Below the pieces are notes generated by a model. It worked only from the letters and a program-made list of their open reading frames with translations. It did no database searches and was not told where the DNA came from. Positions 29,031 to 38,920 of a DNA stretch of 64,000 nt are shown here, piece by piece. The position numbers and the translations under genes were made by a program. The stretch spans positions 1,178,001 to 1,242,000 of the forward strand of contig NZ_FQVA01000001.1 of the NCBI RefSeq assembly GCF_900129095.1, written 5' to 3'. The DNA comes from Microbulbifer donghaiensis (GTDB lineage Bacteria > Pseudomonadota > Gammaproteobacteria > Pseudomonadales > Cellvibrionaceae). Within the stretch, counting starts at the first letter, position 1. Every line of letters begins with the position of its first letter.

Positions 29031-30539
29031 TCAATCCGGCACCACTACCTCTGCCGCCAGTCCCTCCTGCTCTATCCGCTGCCTCAGGACCTGCTTGGCC
29101 TGCGCATCACCGTGTACCACCCGTATGCATTGCGGGCGTTTTTTCATTTTGCGGATAAAGCCGAGCAAATCTTCCTGATCCGCATGGGCCGAATAGCCGC
29201 TGATGGACGCCACCCCGGCCCCAATGCGGTAACGCTCGCCCTCGATATCCACATAGCCTTTTTGCGGGCCATAGGTCTGTATATCCCGCCCCGGCGTGCC
29301 CCTGGCCTGATAGCCCACGAACAGGATGTTGTGGCGCTCGTCCTCCAGCATGGCCTTCAGGTAGTTCACGATCCTGCCGCCGCTGCACATACCGCTGGCG
29401 GCGATGACGATGGCCGGGCGCTTGCTGTTGGCGAGTTCGGCCACCAGTTTCCGGTGCGCCTCGTGCTCGTCCACGGTGATCAGCTGCTCGAAGCTGAGCG
29501 GGTGGCGGCCGCGGCTTAGCAGGCGCCGGGCCTCTGCGTCCCAGTAGGGCTGCAGGCGGCGGTAGACTTTTGTGAAGCGGCTCGCCAGGGGCGAGTCCAC
29601 GATGACCGGCAGATCGCGCCAGGGGTTGTCCCGCCGCCTGCCCCCGGCCTGCCGGTGGATGATGCCCTCCAGTTCGTACAGCAGTTCCTGGGTGCGACCG
29701 ATGCTGAAGGCCGGGATCAGCACGCTGCCGCCATCTTTCAGGGCGCACTCTATGGTGTTCTGCAGAATCTGTACACGCTGTTTGCGGTTCTGGTGCAGGC
29801 GGTCGCCGTAGGTGCTTTCTATCACCAGCTCATCGCAGCCCCAGGGGGCCTTGGGGGCGTAGAGCAGTGGCGTGTGGCGGGCGCCCATGTCTCCGGAGAA
29901 GATAATGCGGCGTTTGTAGCTTCTGCCGGATTGGCTTCCCGGACTGCGCCGCGCGGCATCCGGGCTGCCGTGGTACTTCAGTTCGCACTCCACGTAGGCC
30001 GAGCCGAGAATATGGCCGGCGCGCTGCAGGCGGATGCCCAGGGTGCCGCCCTTTTCCGCGACGACCGGTTGCCAGCGGTTGTAGGGCAGCGGCCGCAGCT
30101 GCTTCTTGATGTAGCGGATGAATTTCCCGATCAGAGCCTCGTCTCGGCTGATACCGATTTTCAGCGCATCCTCCAATACCAGCGGCAGCAGTTCGGCGGA
30201 GGGCTCGGAACAGTAGATGGGGCCGCGAAAGCCGGCGGCGATCAGGTAGGGAATACGGCCCACGTGGTCTATGTGCACGTGAGTGGCCACCAGCGCCTTC
30301 ACCGTGCTGATGTCGAACTCGATCGCCAGGCTGTTGTGACGGCTGCCACCGGGAGAGGTTTCCGCCCCCTGGAAGAGGCCGCAGTCGATCAGTATGGAGT
30401 TGTGTGCATCCACAAATAACTGGTGGCAGGAGCCGGTGACGCCATTGACCGCGCCGTGATGGGCTATATGGCCGGGTTTGATGCCGTGTGATGCTGACAG
30501 GCCTGGCCGCGCGGTGCCCTCGGCCGGGAAATCAAACAC
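29031..30539 (-). CDS. MBL-fold metallo-hydrolase of the beta-CASP (RNA-processing) family
   Basis: The 502-residue protein has GAVNGVTGSCHQLFVDAHNS, then ILIDCGLFQG, then metal ligands in THVHIDHVGRIPYL (HxHxDH). Further on come the beta-CASP segments IVIAASGMCSGGRIVNYL and FVGYQARGTPGRDI, and a C-terminal SGYSAHADQEDLLGF with the last His. These features match archaeal/bacterial CPSF-like ribonucleases, which process RNA 3' ends or degrade RNA. The chosen GTG start at 30539 is uncertain, because about 25 residues precede the conserved core. It lies in a toxin-antitoxin island, and a broken copy of its 3' half is at 27515-27922. The RNA target is unknown. Confidence 0.88.
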   Translation of the reverse strand: MFDFPAEGTARPGLSASHGIKPGHIAHHGAVNGVTGSCHQLFVDAHNSILIDCGLFQGAETSPGGSRHNSLAIEFDISTVKALVATHVHIDHVGRIPYLIAAGFRGPIYCSEPSAELLPLVLEDALKIGISRDEALIGKFIRYIKKQLRPLPYNRWQPVVAEKGGTLGIRLQRAGHILGSAYVECELKYHGSPDAARRSPGSQSGRSYKRRIIFSGDMGARHTPLLYAPKAPWGCDELVIESTYGDRLHQNRKQRVQILQNTIECALKDGGSVLIPAFSIGRTQELLYELEGIIHRQAGGRRRDNPWRDLPVIVDSPLASRFTKVYRRLQPYWDAEARRLLSRGRHPLSFEQLITVDEHEAHRKLVAELANSKRPAIVIAASGMCSGGRIVNYLKAMLEDERHNILFVGYQARGTPGRDIQTYGPQKGYVDIEGERYRIGAGVASISGYSAHADQEDLLGFIRKMKKRPQCIRVVHGDAQAKQVLRQRIEQEGLAAEVVVPD

Positions 30540-30865
30540 GACTGACCCCGCTGGTTACAGCCACCGCTTCAGGCTTTTTCAGATAGTGCCGGCAGTCGTC
30601 TTCAGCACAGAAAATTTCCCGGCGATTGTTGCCGCGTCGATTAACGTGTCGTGGTTGGCGGGGGATTACGATACAGCGCAGGCGTGCCATGGAAATCCCT
30701 TCCCTGACATTAATAGAAGAGACAAAAACTAACTTAAACAGAGAGGTGAATCAATCGGGTCTGCGCCCAAATCAATCGAGTCCAACCCCATCTATCCGCG
30801 CCCCATTTATCCGGTGCCTGGCATGGCAGAAAATTCAGGCGGTGCCAAGTTTTCACTGAAAATTA
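30540..30865. other. Right boundary region of the accessory island
   Basis: There is no gene. It contains decayed copies of the GGGGTCAGACTCGAT-type motif (AATCAATCGGGTCTG near 30749 and AATCAATCGAGTCCAACCCC at 30770-30789). Then comes the diverged dnaE2 3' end (30811-30859), which stops six bases before the stop codon of the pilin gene on the other strand. Confidence 0.6.
30811..30859 (+). repeat. Diverged second copy of the dnaE2 3' end
   Basis: ATCCGGTGCCTGGCATGGCA and following encodes IRCLAWQKIQAVPSFH and a stop. It matches the dnaE2 end at 25592-25641 with about eight synonymous changes and two amino-acid changes. The copy starts abruptly at ATCCGG. It therefore derives from a real, selected dnaE2 allele and is unlikely to be chance similarity. 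Confidence 0.82.
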
Positions 30866-31330
30866 CTAACCGCGACAGGAGCTCGGCAAGTAATTACGAT
30901 CTATGGTCGTACCATCACTCTGAAGGCCACAGCGCCAGCTATAAATTGGCACGCCCACATCAGATGCGCTAAATGCCGTGCCATCGGATTTTAACGGAAC
31001 CATGGATAACTTACCCGAGACTCCTGGAATATTCTGCACAGTCATCAAGACTTTTCCCGTACCGGTAGTTTCGATTCTTGCAACGTATTTTGTCGTTTCG
31101 GCCGATGATTCACATCCCCAGTTGTTATCGGACGGAAGGCTTGATCCAACCGGGGACTGCACCGCCTCGGTAATCGTATCCCGGCAACTACTGGCAGCCA
31201 AAACAACCTCTGACATCTTCGCCCGGTTAGAGTAGTTCTGGTAGGCGGGTATCGCTACCGCTGCCAATATACCGATGATTGAGACTACAATCATCAATTC
31301 AATTAGCGTAAATCCTTGATTGACTTTCAT
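30866..31330 (-). CDS. Type IV pilin, PilA-like (second pilin)
   Basis: The 154-residue prepilin has a short leader ending in Gly before the methylated Phe ([16 protein letters not shown]), the hydrophobic helix [20 protein letters not shown] and Glu5 of the mature protein. The globular part holds Cys pairs in SSCRD, NWGCESS, SWRCG and PSSCRG; the last two would form the D-loop-like disulfide. It is a clear paralogue of the pilin at 40313-40789 and shares [10 protein letters not shown] and TTKYVA. I see no sigma-54 promoter upstream of it. It sits between the island boundary and IS remnants, so it may be an alternative or silent pilin. Confidence 0.9.
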   Translation of the reverse strand: MKVNQGFTLIELMIVVSIIGILAAVAIPAYQNYSNRAKMSEVVLAASSCRDTITEAVQSPVGSSLPSDNNWGCESSAETTKYVARIETTGTGKVLMTVQNIPGVSGKLSMVPLKSDGTAFSASDVGVPIYSWRCGLQSDGTTIDRNYLPSSCRG

Positions 31331-31779
31331 CGAAAGCTCAGTCCTTTGATCCTAAAAATCCCAAAATCCATAAGTACACCTCATCTCGCCAAGTCCACAA
31401 TATCGAGACTCGAATAAATCACAGGCAGTTTAGTTCAGGCTTGAAACATTTGGAGTCTAAGAAAGAGTTCGCGTACCTATTTGCGCCAACAAAAAAACAG
31501 GAGAGCCTCTTTATTTATGGCGTAGAATTCAATAACTGCAATCGAAAAAGCAGGATTAAATGAAAAAAAAGTTACCTTTGAAAATTGAATATATAGCGCA
31601 CAATAGAGAATCAGCCGTGACGAAAAAATGTACAGTAAGAATTTTCATCTGACAGCCCCCCGTGTGACCTGCCCCCAATCTTCAATCCAATCTCGACTTA
31701 GTAATGTCCGTATTGGTTGATTATTTTTTATTCGCTCGGAACGGAAGAAAGAGCACTAAGAAAGCTTCTGCCCTCTTAA

Positions 31780-31780
<1 letters not shown>
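31331..31780. other. AT-rich non-coding stretch upstream of the second pilin
   Basis: No gene was recognised. At about 31668-31683, GTGACCTGCCCCCAATC resembles the terminal sequence of some IS3-family elements and could mark the left end of the IS3 remnant that follows. No tgGCAC-N5-ttGC sigma-54 site was found on the pilin strand. Confidence 0.4.
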
Positions 31781-32566
<786 letters not shown>

Positions 32567-33869
32567 GTGTAACCGCCCCTGCCAGTTGTTTACTGGTAGT
32601 CGGCAAGTCGCTCGCCGAACTCGATCATAAAGCGCTTCAATGCCGGCTTCCAGTTGCGGATCGGCATTGTCCATTTCTTTGAGGCAGCCTGCATAGCCAG
32701 ATACACCACCTTCATTGCAGAGTCATCTGTGGGAAACACTTTACGCTGCTTGGTTGCCTTGCGGATGACGCTGTTGAGGGACTCAATCGCGTTCGTTGTA
32801 TAGATCACTTTGCGGATCTCAGGTGGATACTCGAACAGCGTGATTAGGTTTGGCCAGTGCGCGGCCCAGGATTTGCTGATCTGTGGATAGGTGTCATCCC
32901 ACTTCTCTGCAAAGCGCTCTCGCTCGGCCTGTGCTGTCGATTCAGTGGCCGCGGTATATATCTCCTTCAGGTCTGCTGTAACCGCCTTGTAGTCCTTCCA
33001 GGAGACGTATTTCAGCGAGCTACGCACCATATGCACGATACACAGCTGAACCTTGGTCTCGGGGTATTCAGCCGCGATGGCTTCGGGGAAGCCTTTCAGG
33101 CCGTCGACACAGGCGATCAGGATGTCTTCCAAACCACGGTTCTTCAGCTCGGTGAGCACGGACAGCCAGAACTTAGCCCCTCGGTTTCGGCGAGCCACAA
33201 ACCCAGTAGTTCCTTTTGGCCTTCCATGTTGACGCCGAGAGCGACGTACATGGACTTGTTTATCACCCGCTTGTTCTGGCGGATCTTCAGGACAATACAG
33301 TCGAGATAGACAATGGGGTAGACCCGATCCAGTGGGCGATTCTGCCACTCTGTGACGGCCTCTAGGACTTGCTCAGTGACCTTGGATACCAGCGTTGCAG
33401 AAACATCGGCACCGTACATCTCTTTGAAGGCGTCGACGATGTCTCGGGTACTCATACCCTTCGCGTACAAGGCCAGAATCTGATCATCCATCTGTGTAAG
33501 ACGGGTTTGACCCTTGCGCACAAACTGAGGGGCAAAAGAGCCTGCCCGATCTCGGGGTACGCTGATCTCGACTTCTCCGTGCTGGCCCTTGAGGCGCTTG
33601 GAGCTTGTGCCATTGCGGCTGTTGCCAGAGCCTCGCCCATTGGCGTCATGCTTGGCGTAGCCGAGATGCTCGTCCAGTTCAGCCCCCAGGGCTGCTTCCA
33701 CCGTCATCTTGACTAGCTTCTGGGTAAGGCTATTGAGGTCGGCTTAAGATTTAACGCCCTTTGCGAGCTCTGTGACGTGGGCTTTGAGTTGCTGTTCGAG
33801 GTCTTTATTGTCCATTGTTCTGCTCATTGTATCCTCCGGTGCAGAGTACGGGGGCATGAGCAGTTACAC
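32567..33869 (-). mobile_element. IS256-family insertion sequence (decayed transposase)
   Basis: The ends GTGTAACCGCCCCTGCC (from 32567) and, inverted, GTGTAACTGCTCATGCCCCC (ending 33869) are imperfect terminal inverted repeats around a single minus-strand transposase gene. The element lies inside the IS3-family remnant: IS3 orfB coding sequence stops at its left edge and resumes at its right edge. No clear target-site duplication is visible beside the ends I chose. Confidence 0.82.
32590..33827 (-). pseudogene. IS256-family transposase with a nonsense codon and a frameshift
   Basis: The frame begins at ATG 33827 (MSRTMDNKDLEQQLKAHVTE). It hits TAA at 33744-33746 where family members read through, then continues [40 protein letters not shown] and [11 protein letters not shown]. 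Near 33177-33182 one G is missing from a G-run (GAGGGGCTAAG), shifting [13 protein letters not shown] out of frame; the remainder ([15 protein letters not shown], then IVHMVRSSLKYVSWKD, TTNAIESLNSVIRKATKQRK) is in another frame to 32590. The DDE core residues are present across the pieces. A sequencing error at the G-run cannot be excluded. Confidence 0.88.
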
Positions 33870-34012
33870 AATTTAAATTACAGTCTCGAGAGATCAGCTA
33901 CTGCCTGGTGACCTACTACAACTGGCAGCGCCCCATCAGCACAACAACGGAATACCGCCTGGAAAGTGGAAGTAAAGCTTAATTTACTGTCCGGAAGTAG
34001 TTGACCACTAGA
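33870..34012 (+). pseudogene. IS3-family transposase remnant, 3' end (beyond the IS256 insertion)
   Basis: Short reading frames give YCLVTYYNWQRP followed by a shifted HQHNNGIPPGKWK, the usual C-terminal block of IS3-family orfB (YNWRRPHQFNDG...PPA). This is the part missing from the left remnant, confirming that the IS256-family element landed inside it. The remaining gap to 34157 shows nothing else. Confidence 0.75.
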
Positions 34013-34157
34013 TAGGGACCTCCAATCCAAGCTGTTGCCATCCACCTATCAACAGTAGAATTAACAATACTAACTCTCATCATCAAGACAAATCTCCTTG
34101 AACACAGGAGAAATCAAGCCTCTTAGGAGCGAATAGATACAGTGAATTTCGAAGGAA

Positions 34158-35306
34158 TTAGATATCGACCAACTTGCGATAACATTCAATATATGATCGC
34201 GCAGAATTATCCCAGCTCCAGCGTTGAGAAAGAGCAACTGCACCTCGAGAAGCAGTAACCCTTAGCTTATTTAACTCAATCAAGCTCAAAATCCTCTCCC
34301 TCAGCGTATCGGTCTTACCAGAAGCAGAGATATTGACGGAGAATACACAACGAATGTCGACCTCAGGAAAAGTGTCATAGACATCCCTAGATACAAGTAC
34401 AGGCACACCACACGCTAGCGCCTCCTGAACGACCAAAGGGAACCCCTCACCTACGCTAGGCAACACTAAAAGATCTGCCCAGTGGTAAAAATCCACTACA
34501 TCTTTTCCGCGCACATTATCAAAAACCTCAACGTCTTTCCCCTCACACTCAGGCCAAAACACCGGTGAAAGCGGTCCATGCCCAACAAATCTCCACTTGG
34601 TGCCGGGTAAACTAAGGCTATTACGTAGCAGCTCAACGCCTTTTTTTTCAACAAAGCGCCCAACGAAAAGAATCTTGCAAAATCCATCCACATTCGTCTG
34701 CGGACCGGGTCGGTACACTCTGTGGTCTACGCCATTAGTAATAAGCGCAGGAGGATTATCGAACTTAACGAATCCGGAAAATAACTCGCGAACGTGAGCC
34801 GAAATGAACGAAACCTGACTCACAGACTGCATAACAAGGCGTCCGAGCAGGCGGTTTAGTAACCATATGCAAAACCGGCTAACTCGTGAATTATATGGAA
34901 TATCACCAATATGCTGAGTAAGTAATACAGGCTTGTGGAGAATTCTCGCGAAGAAAATACTGAGCAAAGAGGGCAGGTACAGAAAATCATGAACATGAAC
35001 AACATCTGCCCTTTTTACCTCAGCCCAAAGCGTAAGCACCCCTCGCACACCCCAGATTGGAACAGGCAATCTAAGCAATCGTTCGAATATCCCGATCGAA
35101 CGAACAGGAACCAAGCGAACCCCGGTGAAGGCGTCAACATCCGGGATTTCATCTTCGCACCCTCCCGCAATCCATGCAAAATTTTCTATTACCCTGCCAC
35201 AACGCTTCGCTATTTCGCCTGCGACGACCTCTATACCACCACCATGTCGCGGAAAGTAAGCACTGACCTGCAGTACAGAAATGCCGAGCAATTTATCTTC
35301 GCTCAT
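34158..35306 (-). CDS. Glycosyltransferase, GT4-like (GT-B fold)
   Basis: The 382-residue enzyme begins with SVLQVSAYFPRHGGGIEVVA, a typical GT4 N-terminal acceptor domain with an HGGG turn. The C-terminal donor domain contains ILFVGRFVEKKGVELL, WRFVGHGPL and SVGEGFPLVVQEALACGVPV, where the EGFP...E motif binds the nucleotide sugar. It adds a sugar to a lipid-linked or protein glycan at the cytoplasmic side. It overlaps the methyltransferase gene by one base. It is the last gene of a minus-strand glycan cluster next to the second pilin gene and IS remnants. Confidence 0.9.
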   Translation of the reverse strand: MSEDKLLGISVLQVSAYFPRHGGGIEVVAGEIAKRCGRVIENFAWIAGGCEDEIPDVDAFTGVRLVPVRSIGIFERLLRLPVPIWGVRGVLTLWAEVKRADVVHVHDFLYLPSLLSIFFARILHKPVLLTQHIGDIPYNSRVSRFCIWLLNRLLGRLVMQSVSQVSFISAHVRELFSGFVKFDNPPALITNGVDHRVYRPGPQTNVDGFCKILFVGRFVEKKGVELLRNSLSLPGTKWRFVGHGPLSPVFWPECEGKDVEVFDNVRGKDVVDFYHWADLLVLPSVGEGFPLVVQEALACGVPVLVSRDVYDTFPEVDIRCVFSVNISASGKTDTLRERILSLIELNKLRVTASRGAVALSQRWSWDNSARSYIECYRKLVDI

Positions 35307-36001
35307 TACGCCTTACTCGCCACTACGACATATATTGCTGCATTAGAATCCTTAAGCGCCGGAGGTGTTACAAAGTCTTCTGCCACCATCCGTAAGTAAA
35401 ACAGAGCGTTGGACACACGCGCAAAAAAACGGCCTAAAACACCAAACTTTTGAAATAGGTGCGAATATGCGAGACACCTAAACTGACTCGTCCAGGCAAG
35501 CGGGCCGACCACAGGAATGATCGAATCAATTATATACCCTCTCGATTCAATTTCTTTTAGCAGACCATCTCGCGTCCAGCGGCGAAAGTCTGTGGGGTGA
35601 GGATGGTATAACCAAGTACCATGAGTGGAAAGTAACAGTTTGCCGTCAGCACTCAAAAGTCTACGACATTCCAAAAGATAAGCATCGATATCCCAAACAT
35701 GCTCAAGAACCTGGAACGAAACCACACAATCGGCGAAACCATTACCTAACTCTACAGCGCGACCATTTTCCAGGACCACGTCAATACCCGGCCCATTACA
35801 GATATCACAAGAAACGTATGTTGCTCCGCGCGCCTGGAATAGCCGACAATAAGGGGCGCCACCAGCTCCCATATCGACAACAACACCCGGAAGAGTGCCA
35901 TCTTCATCCAAATCATTTAATATTCGCTCAATTGCAACTTGCAACCTACGCAACGTAAAGGCATCCTGCTTCCATAATGGAGCATTTAGTCGTTCTCCCA
36001 C
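35306..36001 (-). CDS. Class I SAM-dependent methyltransferase
   Basis: The 231-residue protein uses the GTG at 36001, with GAGGG eight bases upstream; a TTG further upstream is less likely. The SAM-binding motif I is VVVDMGAGGAPYCRLF. An acidic post-motif (YVSCDI) follows, then DCVVSFQVLEHVWDIDAYL and LLLSTHGTWLYHPHPTDFRRW, a form common in methyltransferases of lipopolysaccharide/O-antigen and surface-glycan clusters. It probably methylates a sugar of the glycan built here. It diverges from gtrA, whose start lies 24 bases away. Confidence 0.82.
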   Translation of the reverse strand: MGERLNAPLWKQDAFTLRRLQVAIERILNDLDEDGTLPGVVVDMGAGGAPYCRLFQARGATYVSCDICNGPGIDVVLENGRAVELGNGFADCVVSFQVLEHVWDIDAYLLECRRLLSADGKLLLSTHGTWLYHPHPTDFRRWTRDGLLKEIESRGYIIDSIIPVVGPLAWTSQFRCLAYSHLFQKFGVLGRFFARVSNALFYLRMVAEDFVTPPALKDSNAAIYVVVASKA

Positions 36002-36024
36002 GATAAAACCCTCAACACAATACA

Positions 36025-36423
36025 ATGCAAACAGTATTCATCAGCAAGCAGTTCCTAAAATTTCTAATAGTCGGCGGAACCTGCTTTATCACCAATATTC
36101 TCGTTCTTTACATAGGAACCGACCTACTCGGCCTTCACTATTTGGTGTCGATGCTATTCTCAATTGCAACCGTCAACTTTATCGGCTGGGCTTTAAACAG
36201 ACATCAAACGTTCAAAACTAAAGATGCTGACGCACTCCCGGAATTTACAAGATATATCCTGGTCAACCTTACAAGCATGATCACCAGCCTATGCACAATG
36301 TACCTGCTGGTATCCACTGTGGGTTTACATTATATAGTTGCCAGCACGGTCATTGCCGCCGGCATGACCACCATCAACTTTTATGCACATAGACAATGGA
36401 GCTTCAAAACTAAGCCTAGCTGA
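36025..36423 (+). CDS. GtrA-family membrane protein
   Basis: The 132-residue protein has four predicted membrane helices (about residues 10-30, 38-56, 75-95 and 100-120). Its family signature is FLIVGGTCFITNILVLYI, with NFIGWALNRHQTF between helices 2 and 3 and a final NFYAHRQWSF. GtrA-like proteins are thought to flip polyprenyl-phosphate-linked sugars across the inner membrane for glycan modification. It is the only plus-strand gene in the cluster and overlaps the end of the convergent methyltransferase gene by eight bases. Together with the GT2 and GT39-like genes it forms a classical donor-making, flipping and transfer set. Confidence 0.88.
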   Translation: MQTVFISKQFLKFLIVGGTCFITNILVLYIGTDLLGLHYLVSMLFSIATVNFIGWALNRHQTFKTKDADALPEFTRYILVNLTSMITSLCTMYLLVSTVGLHYIVASTVIAAGMTTINFYAHRQWSFKTKPS

Positions 36424-36994
36424 CGCGCTCATATAGAGATATATATTGCAGTTGATTTGTCAGCGTGCCCAAAACCCCAATATGGCAACGTTCAGGAAAC
36501 TTTTTATTTGCAACAGACCACCCCCGCTGCTGAAGGAACTCTTCCCACTCCCAACCTCTCTGATATGCGTAATTAGAAGGAATTCCAAATCTCCGGTTAC
36601 CAATTTCATCCATCACCGCAAGGGCCATTTTTCCGAAGAGTCCGGAATAAGTATGGTCCTTGATCAGTAGATACCTGCTGCTAACCCGCGACAGCTCGGC
36701 AAGATAGTCGAGAGGGCTATCACAATGATGGAGAACATCCACCGAAAAGACGAGGTCAAACGAGCGATCCGAAAACGGCAGTCCACGCCCTCCATCGTAG
36801 ATAAGGGGCTCCACGTACTGCGTGTGCCTCCGCTTTACATCGAGGGAAACGAGTTCCCCTGCAAATCCAGCCTCCGTCACTCGCTTCGAGAACCACCCAT
36901 CCCCACAACCAAAGTCCAGCGCCTTACTCAGTGGCCCGAGGCGTGAGAGAATCATTTCCATGTCAGCCCAGATATTTTGCCTGTACGAATTCAT
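36416..36994 (-). CDS. Class I SAM-dependent methyltransferase (UbiE/Methyltransf_11-like)
   Basis: The 192-residue protein has motif I in ALDFGCGDGWFSKRV (about residues 24-38). LVSLDVKRRH and FSDRSFDLVFSVDVLHHCDS follow, a typical Methyltransf_11 pattern. It overlaps the upstream GT39-like gene by four bases (ATGA), indicating translational coupling, and its end overlaps gtrA. It is probably a sugar-modifying methyltransferase in the same glycan pathway, but the acceptor is not known. Confidence 0.85.
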   Translation of the reverse strand: MNSYRQNIWADMEMILSRLGPLSKALDFGCGDGWFSKRVTEAGFAGELVSLDVKRRHTQYVEPLIYDGGRGLPFSDRSFDLVFSVDVLHHCDSPLDYLAELSRVSSRYLLIKDHTYSGLFGKMALAVMDEIGNRRFGIPSNYAYQRGWEWEEFLQQRGWSVANKKFPERCHIGVLGTLTNQLQYISLYERVS

Positions 36995-38904
36995 TTTTTT
37001 TCCAACAACATCGAGCAGTCACCAACCAATAAATCAGGGGCCAAATCAGCCTCCGCTTCCGCCGCCCGAAACTGTGCAAATTTAGTGCTTCGCAAGCTCG
37101 GCCAGCGGCTCACCCAGATCGCCCCGGAACGATCCAACTTCAGACGAACGTCATTAAACATATAAAGTTTTGACCAAGCATCACCATTTTCCGAAGCACT
37201 TCCAACGGGTGACAACTCGCTCGGACAGTGTGCCTCGACTGCACTAAAAAACCTCTCAGCCTTGGCGAGTTCCTGGCGATAGCCTGACTTTACAGACTCG
37301 TCATAACGCATTCGACAGGTAAAAAGTGTGGTTGCAGCAGTCGCCGAGTCGAGCACAACATCAAAACACTGATCAACCGCAGGAACGAAGCCATACATCC
37401 GGAATTTTCCATACAGCCTATAGATATCTTCTGCCCCAATCTCGTGGACACTCGAATTCGACCGCAGATCATCCATGACAACTGCATAAACGCCCAGATC
37501 CCTAAACTCTGCAATTCGCTGCTCCAATTTAAGGTCAAGAGCCCCATTTAGCGGAGCCAAATAATCGCCACCAATCCCAATAAACACCGAACCTTTGGGA
37601 AAATTCTGATAATAAGAAGCAAAAGTGAGGTTTGAGGCGAAGAGATAAACTCCTTTCTGGAAATACTCACTCTTTGAAGACACTGAAAACCATGAATTTG
37701 ACCAGGGCGCCTCTCCCCACCTCGGTATACCTGACATAAACAAAGAAAAAGCCTGGGCAACCAATGTCAACAGGAGAACGGGCTGCCAGTAACGCGGCAT
37801 TACCATCGAGACTACCAATGGCAACCCCACCCCCAGCATCAGAAGTGGAAATAGACCATAACGTCCATTGCCGGTTGTAATCTGCCAAACCAGAAGACAC
37901 GCCAGAACATAAATCAGGAACAGCGAATTCTTACTCACTAGACGATTGGGTCTGGAGCGAACAGTCAATAGCAAAATAGCAGTAAAGAAAAACACCAGGA
38001 AAATGAAGTAACGGACATCTGGTGCAATTAGCTCAAAGTATGCAAAAAAGCTGGGCAGTGCTACAAACACCGGAAACAATACATGATCTAAAATCGAATC
38101 AGGCTGAAAACGACTGTGATAGACACCCACTGCAGGGAAGTAAGGTGACTGAAAAATATTATTGAAAAGTGGGAAGAATGGGTTCCCAAACTCCTCATAC
38201 AGGCGCAATCCCCACGGGAAGTACAGCACCACGAACGAAATTAAGGCGCAGAAGCCGAAAACGAAATTATCCCTAAGCCATGCTGAAAATCCACGACCGG
38301 GCTGGACCAAGAGTATCGTTATCAGAACGACAAAAGGAGCAACAGTGAACTTAAGTGCGACCGCCACACCCGCGAGAACACCAGGAAACCAAACGCCACC
38401 CTTTCCTCGCTCGAGCAATAAATAAACCGATACAAGAAGAGGAACTGTCGCGATGGCATCTCCCAAGCTTGACCCGAGGCCCGCCAGAAAAACTGGCGTA
38501 GCGAGTGCCAGAAAAAGACTGGAGACCGGCAGCAACAAACTCCCAGGTGCAAAAATGCGTCTCGCAATCAGATAGACGAAAACGATATTTGCAGAGTGAA
38601 TAACCGCCAGGATAATTACAGTAGCTTTAGGCGACACGCCCAGTTTTAGCAACAGAAAAAATGGCAGGTATAGATAAGGAGTCTGGTACCCCTGAAAGCC
38701 CGCGGCCATCAAATCCTTATCTAGACGCTCCCCCCAGAACGCCCATCCCAAATAACCATGGTAATGCGCCGCGTCCCAGCTTTTTGGCTCACCAAAACAT
38801 AGAATAAATAACACTGCTGCAAGTGGTATCAAAAGTAGCCAAAACAGGTTTTGCTTTCCACTTGGGAAGGCCAAGCTTCTCCCCGCTTCAAAAAAATACA
38901 TCAA
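36991..38904 (-). CDS. Polytopic GT39/ArnT-like glycosyltransferase
   Basis: The 637-residue protein has about ten to twelve membrane segments in residues 15-440 and a soluble C-terminal region of about 200 residues. The first loop carries CFGEPKSWDAAHYHGYLGWA. An acidic residue in this loop is typical of GT-C enzymes that use polyprenyl-phosphate sugars (ArnT, PMT, PglB-like). It would transfer a sugar from the lipid donor to a periplasmic acceptor. The linkage with GtrA and a DPM-like GT2 fits this. The acceptor is unknown; the adjacent pilins are attractive candidates. Confidence 0.8.
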   Translation of the reverse strand: MMYFFEAGRSLAFPSGKQNLFWLLLIPLAAVLFILCFGEPKSWDAAHYHGYLGWAFWGERLDKDLMAAGFQGYQTPYLYLPFFLLLKLGVSPKATVIILAVIHSANIVFVYLIARRIFAPGSLLLPVSSLFLALATPVFLAGLGSSLGDAIATVPLLVSVYLLLERGKGGVWFPGVLAGVAVALKFTVAPFVVLITILLVQPGRGFSAWLRDNFVFGFCALISFVVLYFPWGLRLYEEFGNPFFPLFNNIFQSPYFPAVGVYHSRFQPDSILDHVLFPVFVALPSFFAYFELIAPDVRYFIFLVFFFTAILLLTVRSRPNRLVSKNSLFLIYVLACLLVWQITTGNGRYGLFPLLMLGVGLPLVVSMVMPRYWQPVLLLTLVAQAFSLFMSGIPRWGEAPWSNSWFSVSSKSEYFQKGVYLFASNLTFASYYQNFPKGSVFIGIGGDYLAPLNGALDLKLEQRIAEFRDLGVYAVVMDDLRSNSSVHEIGAEDIYRLYGKFRMYGFVPAVDQCFDVVLDSATAATTLFTCRMRYDESVKSGYRQELAKAERFFSAVEAHCPSELSPVGSASENGDAWSKLYMFNDVRLKLDRSGAIWVSRWPSLRSTKFAQFRAAEAEADLAPDLLVGDCSMLLEKK

Positions 38905-38920
38905 CTATTCTCTAATACTG

